Part shown: positions 22,762-33,761 of the stretch, piece by piece
Layout: each line of letters opens with the position of its first letter
Position numbering within the stretch: the first letter of the stretch is position 1
Assembly (NCBI GenBank): GCA_033439765.1
Contig: JAULSN010000004.1
Coordinates: 5,156,001 to 5,220,000 of the forward strand
Length of the DNA stretch: 64,000 nt
Direction of reading: 5' to 3'
DNA from: Lasiosphaeria ovina
Lineage: Eukaryota > Ascomycota > Sordariomycetes > Sordariales > Lasiosphaeriaceae
Translations under genes and position numbers: made by a program
Notes under the pieces: generated by a model
Databases searched by the model: none
What the model saw: the letters and a program-made list of their open reading frames with translations, nothing else
What the model was told of the DNA's origin: nothing

Positions 22762-23673
22762 CTACTTTCCACACATGGAGTCCATGACAGCGCGTCTTCC
22801 GCGGGCGTTGTCGACGCCGACGTTGAGCCCGGGGCCGCCGGCTAGGGCAGGCAAGAAGACGACGAGGTAGACATGGCGCGTCGTGTCGTTGAGCAAGCAC
22901 TCGGTGACGGCATTGAGCTGGCGGAGCTCGTGGGGTTGCTTGCTGATGGTCTGGGCGCGCTGGAGATAGGCATCGCGGATGGCTTTAAGAGCGGCACCGT
23001 ACTTGGCGCTGGCGGGCGATGCGCACTCCTCGGGCGGTGCGAACGGAGGTCGCGTTGCATCGAGGCCGAGATACTCAAAAAAGGTGGGGGGCTCGGCCAG
23101 CAGACCGGGAAGGAGTTGGCGCTGCACTTGGCAAAGTTGCTGTCGCACCACCTGCCACTGCTGCGCCGTACCGGAAGTACTGCCACCATGGTTGTCGGGC
23201 CCGGGAAACCACCAACTGCGCACGGATCCGCCCAGGGCCCAGTAGGCAAGGCTAGAGGCGGTGTAGGCGGCACGCACATGGGCATCGGCCATTGCGGCAC
23301 CGGCCAGCACTTCACCGGCCACCATGGTCGCAAATCCCAGAGGCTCTTGCTCGACCGACGGGAGGCACCAGAACTCACTCCGCATTCTACCCAGCCACGT
23401 CGCGTTGGTGGATTGGGCCACAGGACCTGTGGTGCAGCGTCCGCCGACCCAGGACGCGGCTTTGATGGCAGCCATGGCGACAACACCTGACGGAATTAGG
23501 GCAGCCAGCTGCGGACCGAGAGCCGCGGCAACGAGAGCCGCCAACACCATGGTGCAAAAGATGATGAGTTTCGGGCGGACGAGAAAGTAGAAGCAGATGG
23601 ATGAGGAAGGGTGAAGCAGAGGGATGGATGGGCAACAACAATCTGGGGGGATACCGCCCTCTCCTTCTGACAT
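22762..23673 (-). CDS. Orphan protein 2, hydrophobic N-terminal region, about 303 aa
   Basis: Single open frame. ATG 23673 gives 303 aa (start MSEGEGGIPPDC); ATG 23550, in a strong ACCATGG context, would give 262 aa starting MVLAALVAAALGPQLAALIP. The part between contains ICFYFLVRPKLIIFC, so two hydrophobic segments are possible with the longer form. The rest is a soluble-looking helical domain with GPDNHGG, a Gln-rich stretch (QQWQVVRQQLCQVQRQL) and EYLGLDATRPPF. No family recognised. It is divergent from the next gene with about 330 bp between starts, which suggests a shared promoter. Confidence 0.6.
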   Translation of the reverse strand: MSEGEGGIPPDCCCPSIPLLHPSSSICFYFLVRPKLIIFCTMVLAALVAAALGPQLAALIPSGVVAMAAIKAASWVGGRCTTGPVAQSTNATWLGRMRSEFWCLPSVEQEPLGFATMVAGEVLAGAAMADAHVRAAYTASSLAYWALGGSVRSWWFPGPDNHGGSTSGTAQQWQVVRQQLCQVQRQLLPGLLAEPPTFFEYLGLDATRPPFAPPEECASPASAKYGAALKAIRDAYLQRAQTISKQPHELRQLNAVTECLLNDTTRHVYLVVFLPALAGGPGLNVGVDNARGRRAVMDSMCGK

Positions 23674-24006
23674 ATTTATGCCCGGAGTCTCATTGCAGGA
23701 TTTGTTAATGTTGACAGCTGACTTTTTGATATCTGACAAGTTCTCACTGCAGCTCGCCTGTCTGGGCTGGTCTAGCCCCTCAGGGGGTGGACCGCGCGCA
23801 CACATGACGGTCCCCGTTTCTTTGTTTCCCGCCTCACTAGGGGAGGGCTGCGTTTCGCCCTGATTCTATTTTGGCTTGCCCTGTTTTTTTGGAGTTGTTT
23901 TCTTTTCTTGTCCCTCATCCCACCCGCTGTTTGCTGTTTTCCCCCTCTTCGCTTCCCGCTTCACCCAGACACCATCTCATTGGAAGCACTTCTTCTTCTC
24001 TCAACC
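23674..24006. promoter_or_regulatory. Divergent intergenic region between orphan genes 2 and 3
   Basis: 333 bp separate the two divergent start codons. The plus-strand side is CT-rich close to the ATG at 24007 (about 23940-24005), as is common in fungal promoters. No specific binding site is claimed. Confidence 0.4.
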
Positions 24007-25509
24007 ATGGTGGCTCCCACTTGCACGGCCTTCGACCTCTACCAGCGAGACTTACCATGCGGCCACTCTTTGGTCCCGTATGAGGACTGGCAATCATGGA
24101 CTAAGTCGGATCTCCAGGATGATCGGCTGCGTCTGCTCTACTCGGGATTTGCCGCCCTCGCCATGTCGCTCACCTGGGGGTCCAGCGACAAGCGGCGCGA
24201 CGTCTTCCACGAGCTAGAGACGGGCTCGCAAAGAGCGGGAATGCTGGAGCACGTTACCCGGAATTGCCCTCACGAGCCACACCAAGACACGGTGGGGTTC
24301 ATTGCCCAGCAACTTGCCGGCGCCCTAGCCAAGGTAGAAGTCGAGATGATTCGCATCACCGGCCGTTCTGAGCTCGAGTCTGGCAACACAAACGGCAACA
24401 ATTCAGCCATGATGCCAGCACTCCACTTTGTCCGGGGAGAGACCACGGGCTGCGGCGAAACCGTCCGGGCCGTTTTGGTCGAGATACCCTCTTGGCTAGG
24501 GGCGGGATTTGTGGGCGTCAGGCCACTGCAACCCGCTCTGCTAGGGCTGCTGGGAGAGACAAAGATAACAGCAGCTACAACGAAGACAATGACGGCGACG
24601 ATGACGACGATGGGGACGGGGGCGGATGTAATAAGACGGGCACCCACGCGCCGCTCAGATCCCCCCATGGCGGCCGAGCCTGCTGAGCGCCTCGAAGCAG
24701 TCCAACTCCGGGCCGAGATGCTGCAAGCTGACCTCGCCCGAGCGTTGGAGGGAAGACGATCAAATTTTGACCCCAACGACTTGGTCCGCAGCCTTGCCCG
24801 GATCGCCATGTGCGCCACTGTCTGCTATGTCCTCTTCAGCCTCGCTTCGCTGGTCGGTGTCCTCGGGGAGGGGCTGACGTTTTTCGGGCAGGTGGCCAGC
24901 GCAGCGGGCTCCGTGTTTGCCTTCTCGTCCACCTCTACCGTCGACGCCACACGCCACGACGCCAGAAGACGCTTCACGGCATCGTACGCCAAGGTGCCCT
25001 TGGTGAGCTGCAGGGAGGTCGACGCTGCCATCCCGCTGTTCCACAACATGTTCAAGGATGCCAGGCACTCGCTCATCGAGTCAAAGGCCGTGTACGGCGT
25101 GTCAGTGGCCGACCTCGGAGTTGACAACGAAATCATCATCCTACGCAGGGACCTCGGTGTGGAAGCGGGTCTTCTCGGCCGGACCGAGAAGCTCGAGAAA
25201 GACGCATTTGAGGAGTGGCACAGCGGCGTCATCGATGATTTCCACGCCCTGTGGGACATCGAGACGCGGCTGCAACACTGGCACGAGGACGTGTTACCAC
25301 CCCCTGATTCCGACAGCAGAAGGTGTCTCCTCTTCGGCTGGTTCTTCTGTGATCCGGATACGAACGCGCTGGAAGCCGCGCAGGATGCACTCTGGCACAT
25401 CCTTGTCGGCGAAGGCGGCGGCGATAAAGATGGGCTCCGCCCTCTGCTTAAAACCGCCTGGTGTATGAAAACAAACGTGAGATTAGCTTTGGCGCCTTTA
25501 TGTTTTTGA
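24007..25509 (+). CDS. Orphan membrane-associated protein 3, 500 aa
   Basis: Uninterrupted frame from ATG 24007 (context ACCATGG) to the stop at 25507-25509. The N-terminal part has DLPCGHSL and a later NCPHEPH, a Cys/His distribution that might bind metal. A Thr/Met-rich low-complexity stretch follows near residues 190-205. Two adjacent hydrophobic stretches (about 265-305: IAMCATVCYVLFSLASLVGV, then FFGQVASAAGSVFAF) look like membrane segments. A helical C-terminal domain with FEEWHSGVIDDFHALWDIE ends the protein. No known family recognised. Placement next to two other unrecognised, hydrophobic-segment proteins suggests they may act together; this is inference. Confidence 0.65.
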   Translation: MVAPTCTAFDLYQRDLPCGHSLVPYEDWQSWTKSDLQDDRLRLLYSGFAALAMSLTWGSSDKRRDVFHELETGSQRAGMLEHVTRNCPHEPHQDTVGFIAQQLAGALAKVEVEMIRITGRSELESGNTNGNNSAMMPALHFVRGETTGCGETVRAVLVEIPSWLGAGFVGVRPLQPALLGLLGETKITAATTKTMTATMTTMGTGADVIRRAPTRRSDPPMAAEPAERLEAVQLRAEMLQADLARALEGRRSNFDPNDLVRSLARIAMCATVCYVLFSLASLVGVLGEGLTFFGQVASAAGSVFAFSSTSTVDATRHDARRRFTASYAKVPLVSCREVDAAIPLFHNMFKDARHSLIESKAVYGVSVADLGVDNEIIILRRDLGVEAGLLGRTEKLEKDAFEEWHSGVIDDFHALWDIETRLQHWHEDVLPPPDSDSRRCLLFGWFFCDPDTNALEAAQDALWHILVGEGGGDKDGLRPLLKTAWCMKTNVRLALAPLCF

Positions 25510-25633
25510 TGCTGGGATTGTCGGTCGGGCGCGAATTGGAGAAGTTGTGATAATGTTGTAACCTGAACGTCCTGTCCTGGCAGAAAAGATATAAGGCCTA
25601 AGGTAGCAGAAATAAGATCTGGGTCTGGGGCAA

Positions 25634-25885
25634 GAACTGGGTTACTTATGCTGGGCGGTGAGTTTCTGCCGGTAAAAAAGGTACGTAGCGCACGGTAACG
25701 GGGACTAAATATAGCCTCGTGGTCGAGAACTGGGTCGCTAATACTAGGCGGTAAATTTCTACCGGTAGAAAAGGTATATAGCCTACGGTAGCGGGGACAA
25801 AATATGGACTCGTGGCCGAGAACTGGGTCTTATATTCTGCCGGTAGAAATGGTCCAGAATACGGAGGAACGAGAGTTGGGCGCTG
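25634..25885. repeat. 93-bp tandem repeat, about 2.5 copies
   Basis: GAGAACTGGGT-type units start at about 25634, 25727 and 25820, a spacing of exactly 93 bp, with divergence between copies. The repeat is followed by AT-rich sequence. It lies at the edge of the transposon-rich middle of the window and shows no gene. Confidence 0.6.
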
Positions 25886-25989
25886 CATAATTTTCTGCTG
25901 GTAGAATAAGTATGTACCTAGGAGAACTATCCATACCTGAGTATTAACGAGGTCGGGAATTCTATCCTATAAAGATGAACTTTATCACA

Positions 25990-26170
25990 ACTTAACCGCT
26001 AACATGACTAAATTCTCCAACATCTTTCTAGCAGGAATCGAAAATTTAGAAGATAGCCTATACATCCCTAATGTTAGAAAATAACTCGTCAACTAGATAA
26101 GAGCATAGACAGGTGACGTTACTGTTGTCGTCAGCGACTCCATCCGTACCGTATCCTTTTGTGGCATAGC
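25990..26170 (+). mobile_element. Ty1/copia fragment, GAG-pre-integrase region
   Basis: One frame reads LEDSLYIPNVRK followed by in-frame TAG codons, a pattern like the conserved segment before the copia integrase (residues LYIP, Asn, Leu, then Gly-x-x-Val). It is short and decayed. The surrounding 25.9-26.7 kb is AT-rich and holds no intact gene. Confidence 0.35.
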
Positions 26171-26709
26171 ATAGTGATGCTACAGGCTTGAAATTAATGT
26201 GATTGGATCTTTTGGGTTTGCTTGAACGTTTTGGTAAGGCATAGGTTGCTCAGCTTTGACAATAGGGCGTTGTTGCCTGGGAGCTATCCTTACAGATTAC
26301 GCGTCATCTGCTTTCTAACGATAGGAAAGTTTAGCCGGGGGGACTGAAAAGGGGCCTCTGAGGCTCTGCGGCGGCGGTGTAAGGGGTCACCCCAGCTCAG
26401 GATTGCGAACGAAAAAGGAAATTTCGTGTGCCCAGATTCGTCTCAGATAACCAGGCTGTTATCTGCTAAACCCGGGTTATTTACTTGCGTACAGAATGCA
26501 GGTCGGCCGTATAGCCCGAGTATCCCGCAACCCGTTGTCCTGATTTTAGATTTCACCAAGAGGGCATGTCTCACGACGAGAGCATGAATCTCCCAGTACG
26601 GTGAACAGATTTCACATACGACCATAGGCACTAGAGAACTCGGGATCCCCATAGATAAACTAGCGACCGGAAGTTTATCTAGCGGGTAGACGAAAACACC
26701 GTTATTTTG
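26171..26709. other. Decayed repeat-like DNA, no gene supported
   Basis: No intact coding sequence recognised. A minus-strand frame at 26443-26715 shows no domain. It is probably transposon-derived, judging by its position between a copia fragment and an ankyrin fragment. Confidence 0.35.
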
Positions 26710-26835
26710 CGGCACACTGTTAAGATGACCACCATGCTGCTCGAGAAGGGTGCAGACGTAGATACGAAGGATAAGAATGGGTGGACGGCGCTCTCACAGG
26801 CCGCAGCGGGGGGCTATAAAGAAATCGTCACCATG
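26710..26835 (+). pseudogene. Ankyrin-repeat fragment
   Basis: One frame encodes a little over one ankyrin repeat: MLLEKGADVDTKDKNGWTAL followed by SQAAAGGYKEIV. It has no start or end of its own, and the sequence before and after is unrelated. It is most simply a relic of another ankyrin gene about 500 bp upstream of the NLR gene. It resembles standard 33-residue ankyrins more than the 34-residue units of the NLR, so it may come from a different gene. Confidence 0.6.
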
Positions 26836-27339
26836 CCCCTCCATTTCGCGAAGCGTTCAACGCCGTGCGCGATCGACGCCTCCGAGGCCGTCCATGGCGC
26901 GGCAGCGGAATGGTCATTGTTGTTCTCGGTCCCACGTCTGCTCCCTAGGTCTGCCGCGCTCGATGGGACAGCACGAAGGCGTTTCGTCAGCCTACCGCTT
27001 ATCGCGCCGCTGGCCGACTCGTTTTGCAATGGAAACACGCCGCGACCGCGCTGTCACAGCCCAACCTGTGGCGTCGAAATGATTGGCTGCGGCTGTGCTG
27101 TCGGGCGGGCGGTGCGCCAGCGAGGCTCCAGGCAGAAGAATGGCGGCGGCATTCAGCTCGCCTCTACCCCGCCTTTCCTCCTCTCGCGACTTCGCATTCT
27201 CTCGCGCGGTTGTCATCCTGCTTCAGAGACGACGAGGTTCAGCAGCTAACTCGTCAGATACCAGCTTGACGATCTTCGCGCCGGTCAGGCCTCGCCCTCC
27301 TAGAACTATTCTAGTTGATTCGACAGCGCACTCGATACG
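26836..27339. promoter_or_regulatory. Upstream region of the NLR gene
   Basis: About 500 bp of higher-GC DNA between the ankyrin fragment and the NLR start. Overlapping frames exist on both strands but none has a motif. It presumably includes the NLR promoter. Confidence 0.3.
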
Positions 27340-28027
27340 ATGGATAGATTCCTACGACGGCTAAAGAAGCGTAAGGCTGCGCCGAGCCGAAACCCGACTC
27401 TGCCCGATCCTCAACCACGCGCCGACACAGACTCTGGCCCGTCTGAGAACCCTCCGACCCCCTCTTTCCCGGATGGAGTGAAGGCCCTGCACGACTGCCC
27501 CGACGCCGCGGTCGACATCTGCTTTGTCCACGGTCTGACCGGGGACCGAGAGAGCACATGGACCGCCGGCGGGCAGTCTGCACCTTGGCCAAAGACCCTC
27601 CTCCCGCCGAAGCTCGACAAAGCCCGCATACTCACATACGGCTATGACACATACATGGTGCGAATGGGGGTTGCAGGAGGAAATCGGCTGGTTGACCATG
27701 CTACAAACCTCTTGCACGACTTGACGACAGACAGAGACCTCAATAAAGCGTCATCTCGTCCCCTCATCTTCGTCGCCCACAGCCTAGGCGGCCTTGTTTG
27801 CAAGGAGGCAATCCTGCTCTCGCGAAACAACCCGGAACCTCATCTCCGCGGCATATTCGACTGCATCAGAGGCGTCATATTTATGGGCACTCCTCACAAG
27901 GGGTCTTGGATGGCTGATTGGGCCCAGCTACCAGCGTCGGCGGTTGGCCTCGTCAAGTCTACCAACAAGTCGTTGCTGGAAACCTTACAGACAAGCAACC
28001 AGCTTCTTGAGTCTATCCAAGTTCGGT

Positions 28028-28200
28028 TGTGGCCAGGCTAGCAGGGATCAGGCCGGACCCCGGCCTGATGCCCTCAAGCCGAGGCATAAGTGGATATGGG
28101 ATCCACCGGTCCAGGCCATCACTTCCACATATATATTCCGCTGTGGCCCAGATAGCTAGACTTCCTCCAAGCAATCCAGTCCTTACCTTTCCTCCTAATA
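28028..28200 (+). repeat. 5' LTR of the copia element
   Basis: 173 bp, nearly identical to 40548-40720. Differences seen are transitions (for example CAACA to TAATA at the end), as expected of RIP. Contains CATATATAT near 28126 as a possible TATA element. Confidence 0.92.
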
Positions 28201-28215
28201 GGTTATGAGTTCCCG
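28201..28215 (+). promoter_or_regulatory. Primer-binding site, initiator-Met half-tRNA type
   Basis: GGTTATGAG directly after the 5' LTR is complementary to CTCATAACC, the anticodon-loop region of fungal initiator tRNA-Met. Copia-type elements are known to prime from an internal cut of this tRNA instead of its 3' end. The position and complementarity fit that mode. Confidence 0.65.
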
Positions 28216-31146
28216 TCGCTTTAACAATTAAAGCTATTCCCACTTTTATTTATAGTCCCTTTTCGACCCTGCAGCACATCCGATCACCGGAACTACCGAT
28301 TCCCCGGACCTGCACGTCCAACGTCGAATACCTACGGCCCTCCCTACGGCCTGTAGCGCTCCCGGAAGGCCCACACGCGCCCTCCACGTCCCTGTCCCCT
28401 GTCCCTGAAGTTATCGCCAGCCCTACGATGGTCAAAGTCAAGGTCCCTGAATTGAAGGGCGACGAGAACTTCGTCGCCTGGAAGGCAGCGATCCGTAACG
28501 CCCTCGGTTCTGCAGGCCTAATTGCATATATCGAACCGATTACACCGCCCGGAGCCACGCCGGCCCCGACGGTAGGTATGCCCACACCCGCTATAACCTT
28601 TACTATACCGGGTAGCATCACCCCGGGCAGTATTACCCCGGGCACCGCCACACCCGGTATAGCCATATCGGGTACCGCCATACCGGCATTCGCCCTCGAC
28701 TCTACGGAATACCTAACCTAGTATATAGGCCGCTATATAGCGGTAGGAATTATCATGACTACCCTTACTAATCCTATAGTGGTTCAAATACTTCGTCAAT
28801 ACGGCTGGTTATAGGTAGAAGAAGACCCGAAGGTCACGTTTGACCTGGTCTGCCGTACGATTCCGAGTATAGGTAAGCTCTCCCGCCGCGAGCTCTTACG
28901 AGAGTTTTCCTCCCTCTACCGTGAGGACTTTAATATAATATACGGCCTAATTAATAAGCTATAACTCCTTAAAGACCAACTCCAAGCTATAAGTATAGTT
29001 ATTAGCGACGACTAAGCCCTCTAGAACGCCCTTAGCTCCGTTAAGAATATATACCCTAACGACCTACTACTATAGGAATACTAGATTGAGAATAAGAAAC
29101 TAAACTAGTAAGGTTTCCTATAGATCCTTAACGTAAAAGCCGATAAAGAGAAGCGCTCCGGTTCCTACCTCTAGCTACCTAAACCGATAACCCCCTCCTT
29201 ATAGCCTACCTAATAAGTACCCTCGAATATATAAGGAGAGAATAAGAAGGGCGGTAGGGAGAAAGAATAATATAACTAATATATAACTAAGATCCTAAAG
29301 AGCTAGAAATATTATAAGCCCTATGGTAAATATATCCCGGCTAGAAAGGAATACTTCTAGTATAACCCCTAGGCGGCTCCTAATACCTAGAGATAGAAAA
29401 GGGAAGCTATAGCGGCTAAGGTAGGACCTTTAGGTACGGCTATAATACTATAATACAACTCGAGCGGCCTCGCCGGCCCCAAGACCTCGAACCTCCTATT
29501 TAGAAGAAGCTTCTATACTAGTCCATAGCCCCCTTATAACGACCCTAAGGCTTCTACGGAGCAGGATTTTCACTAGAGCCCCCGGCGGAACCTCTAATAG
29601 CTACGACCGAAGTCCAATAGGCTCTTAAGGTAATAGAGATTAATAAAGATATAGTTATCTTCGATATAGGCGCTTTAAAGACCTTATTTAATAACCTTAA
29701 ATAGTTCACGAAGCTTAGCCTACTCGCCCGTATATAGTAGTACGGCGGATCTACCGGCCATACGGCCAAGTTATTCTATATCGGTAACGTCAAACTATCG
29801 ATATATATAGGTAATATATATCGGGATATATATCTCGGGTAGGTATACTACTACCCGGAAACCCCGGTCAACCTCGTAAGCCCTATATCCCTCTCTCTCG
29901 TAGGCCTTATATAGAATATAGAGGATAATAAGGTCCTAGAGAAAGGAAGTAGGAAGCCCGTAGCCGACCTTTAGTAGGTAGGCGGCCTACTAGTCTTTCT
30001 ATATATTATATCTCGCGACCTACTACCTAATATCACGGTTCGTAAGGCTCTACTAGCCTCGATTATATACGAAACGATATACCGGCGCCTCCTCTATACC
30101 AACCCGGAAATCGTCGTTAAGGCCTATAATAGAGCCGGTATTAAGATTATAGGCGTATATAATAAAGACTTCTATAAGCCCTATATTCTCGGGAAGGTAA
30201 TAGACCTAATCGATAAGAGGACCGAGGTAATATATAACGCTCCGCTTAACTTTATTAGAGTTAACCTAATTACCTACCGTAAACCCGGCCACCTCGGCCA
30301 ACGTTATACTACCTACTTTATTAATATTTACTCAGGCTATTATTAGATTCGTTTTTATAGAGAAAAGAAGCAGGCCTTTATTAAGCTAGTATAGCTCGTT
30401 AAAATAGTCGAGATATAGTTACGAAGAAAGATTAAGGTCATCGGTATCGACGGAGGTAGCGAATTCGGATAGGCCATATACGAGTTCTACGACTCTAAGC
30501 TTAATAGATAGGCCAAAGAAAAGGGTATCGAGATATATAATACCCCGCCTAATACTCCGTAGATAAACGGAGCATTAGAAAGGGCGGGTAGGGAGATTAT
30601 AATAAGAGCGAGAGTCCTAATAATCGAATACGGTATTCCTGAATACCTTTGGCCATTTATAGTTAATATAACGGTCCGGGTTCTCAACCTACTTCTAATA
30701 TAATATAACGAAGGAAGTAAAAGCCCTTATTAGGTTATATATAAAGGACTTAATATATATTATAGCCTTTATAAGCTATTTATTAAGCACCTACGCTCCT
30801 ACTACTATACGGCTTACTTCTATAGAAAGAAGTAGACCCGTATAGACTCCGATAAGTTCATACCCCGCGTAATAGAGGGCAGGCTTATCGGCTACGGGGA
30901 CCTCCACGGTAAGATCTATTAGATCTATAAGCCAAAGGAAGGAAAGATTATTCGCGCCTCGGCCGTTAGGTTCAACGAGGAAGATACGCCGTCTACTTCA
31001 GAAGGTAATAAGGCCGAATATGAAGTTATATTCGAAGACTCAACCGTAGATGAAGTTAAGAGAGTAACTAATATAGAGATCGATATACTAACCCCGGCCT
31101 TACTAGCACCTACCCGGTAGGTACCGCCGTAAGCCGATAAATATAT

Positions 31147-31892
31147 TGTTAAAGTATGGCTAGTTACTAGGGTTGTAGGTCCTGAAGTGCAGGGCACTGC
31201 AGTAGCTGTGTTGGAGTTGTGAGTGTTGTGGCTGTTGTGTGGTGCTGAGGGCGCTATACCTAGATTGTTTACTTTGCCCCACAGCACCCTCTCGAAACCC
31301 CTATACGTCTTGGCACACGTAAGACAAGCCCACTAGAAGACTATAGAATACAGAGCTGTCTACGAAGCCTGTGGGCCTCTAGAACCTTCTAGAGAGCCCA
31401 CCTTAGGTCTATATAGACCTGTCCTTTCTCTTAGATAGATTTCCTTAAGCAAGCAAGCCTCTTGTTGTGAGTATAAAAGAAAGCAACAAGCAAGCATTGC
31501 ACTCACCACTCTTTGTACTATACTTCTATAATACAACTCCTCTCCGTCTTCTTCAGCACCCACAGTTGGTCCCGAAGACCCTGACTGCAGGGCAGAGTCC
31601 CCTACAGCCTACGAGGTAGACTGCTGAGCAGAGTCCTCACAGTCTGAGTGGCAGGCCTGTAGCAGAGTTCTACAGACCTGTAGTCAGTCAGCCTGCTTCC
31701 CTCAGTGCCTTGCAGAAGCACTGTTGTATCGGACCGTAGGGCACAGCTCCCTACAGTCTACCCTGCACTTGATCGACCTACCCTGCACTTGGTTCCCGAT
31801 ATACGCTACACGCCTTGCTTCCGCTGCGCCTGCTGCCCTGCGCACCCTGTATAGGTGCTGAGTTCAGGCCTATACAGGAACGTAGTTCAACA
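31147..31892 (+). repeat. Solo LTR A, 746 bp, unknown LTR family
   Basis: Begins TGTTAAAG and ends GTTCAACA (TG...CA ends) and carries TATAAAAG near 31471. Flanked by TATAT on the left and AGTTA on the right, so it lacks its own target duplication. An identical copy lies inverted at 32746-33491. The flanks of the two copies match crosswise, as explained in the findings. Confidence 0.9.
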
Positions 31893-32745
31893 AGTTATTT
31901 TCTTCGTAGTTACCGTAGACTATAAAGCGGGCTCGCTTTACCTACTCGTTAAGAGCTATTTCGAGTTTGGTATCGTATACCTATTTCCCGGGTAGTACTA
32001 GTACTCCGGTAGGCCTATTAACGAGGGTAAAGACCTATATTATTTTGAGGCTCTTAATCTATAACTTCATCGTAGGTAGCCAGCTAGTATCGTAATCTAG
32101 GGTCTTCTAGGCGGCTCGAAGATTCTTAGGGATCTCTGGCTTCTACTAGGTAGCTAGGTTATATATGGCCTATATTACTAATAAAAGGAAGCCGACTTCG
32201 TAGTACTATATAGGGACCTTATAGACTAGGTATATAGACTTAGGTGGTAGTTTAGGCGGGCGGCGAGGCCTTAAGGCGGCGGCTATTAGCGTTACCGTTA
32301 GTGCCGGTCGCTTCCGGACCGGGGGAAGGCGGGCTACGGCCCTTATAGCCGGGGACTACGTTATCCTCGCTACTAGGGGTTATAAGGTAGGTACCGGGGC
32401 TTCTTCTATGATGTCGGCGATGTCTTCGGCTTCGAAGAAAGGCTCTCTATCCTCTTCCGCGAACCGGACCTGAATAGAGTTACGTATAGGCGGGGAGGGC
32501 GGCGGGGTATTAGGTAAGGCTCGTATTAAGGGCCGTACCGGTAGCTAGGCCGTTGTGGATACGCGCGGCGTGGTATTGAGGGTGCTCTAGTGCCGTATTA
32601 TAATAATAGGTACGGTACCGAGGTCCTCAACCGGTATAAACGAGGGCGGCTTAGGTATACCGATTTATAAGGCGCCCGGGGTAGTCTCTAGGGACGGGAA
32701 TGCCGTAGAATGGCGGGAGGGTTCGCGGGGAGGCGTATATATATA
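31893..32745 (-). mobile_element. Inverted segment of the copia element (linker and RT start)
   Basis: The sense strand is minus here while the surrounding copia is plus. The minus strand reads KSLKIIQVFTLVNRPTGV, then VYDTKLEIALNE and GNYEEN, the N-terminal part of a copia reverse transcriptase, preceded by a Pro-rich linker. Reversing it restores continuity with 31146 on one side and 33492 on the other. Confidence 0.85.
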
Positions 32746-33491
32746 TGTTGAACTACGTTCCTGTATAGGCCTGAACTCAGCACCTATACAGGGTGCGCAG
32801 GGCAGCAGGCGCAGCGGAAGCAAGGCGTGTAGCGTATATCGGGAACCAAGTGCAGGGTAGGTCGATCAAGTGCAGGGTAGACTGTAGGGAGCTGTGCCCT
32901 ACGGTCCGATACAACAGTGCTTCTGCAAGGCACTGAGGGAAGCAGGCTGACTGACTACAGGTCTGTAGAACTCTGCTACAGGCCTGCCACTCAGACTGTG
33001 AGGACTCTGCTCAGCAGTCTACCTCGTAGGCTGTAGGGGACTCTGCCCTGCAGTCAGGGTCTTCGGGACCAACTGTGGGTGCTGAAGAAGACGGAGAGGA
33101 GTTGTATTATAGAAGTATAGTACAAAGAGTGGTGAGTGCAATGCTTGCTTGTTGCTTTCTTTTATACTCACAACAAGAGGCTTGCTTGCTTAAGGAAATC
33201 TATCTAAGAGAAAGGACAGGTCTATATAGACCTAAGGTGGGCTCTCTAGAAGGTTCTAGAGGCCCACAGGCTTCGTAGACAGCTCTGTATTCTATAGTCT
33301 TCTAGTGGGCTTGTCTTACGTGTGCCAAGACGTATAGGGGTTTCGAGAGGGTGCTGTGGGGCAAAGTAAACAATCTAGGTATAGCGCCCTCAGCACCACA
33401 CAACAGCCACAACACTCACAACTCCAACACAGCTACTGCAGTGCCCTGCACTTCAGGACCTACAACCCTAGTAACTAGCCATACTTTAACA
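32746..33491 (-). repeat. Solo LTR B, 746 bp, inverted copy of LTR A
   Basis: Exact inverted copy of 31147-31892 as far as I can compare by eye, of equal length. Flanked by ATATA on the left and TAACT on the right, the reverse complements of the matching flanks of LTR A. Confidence 0.9.
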
Positions 33492-33761
33492 TAACTAGGC
33501 CCTTAATAATATATATACCGCCGTCGCTAATAGTACTAGTATAAAGTACTTCCTTATTATAATTACGGTAAAGGGTTATAAGCGTAGATAATTCAACTTC
33601 AAAACCGCCTTCTTAAATACTAACGTACCTAAGGGAACTACCATCTACGTTAAATAACCTCCCGGTATCCCTAATACTAACCGTACGAAGGTTTGGCTCC
33701 TTAATAAAGCCCTCTACGGCCTAAGGAAGTCTCCGCTCTACTAGTTTAATACTATCGTTCC

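Noticed and set aside
31360..33278. Identical 67-codon frames in the two 746-bp inverted repeats.
   Set aside because: They are simply inside the LTR copies; identical because the repeats are identical, not evidence of a gene.
31147..33491. A single DNA transposon with 746-bp terminal inverted repeats.
   Set aside because: The outer flanks (TATAT and TAACT) do not match each other, each repeat has TG...CA ends, and the enclosed DNA is copia coding sequence in reverse.
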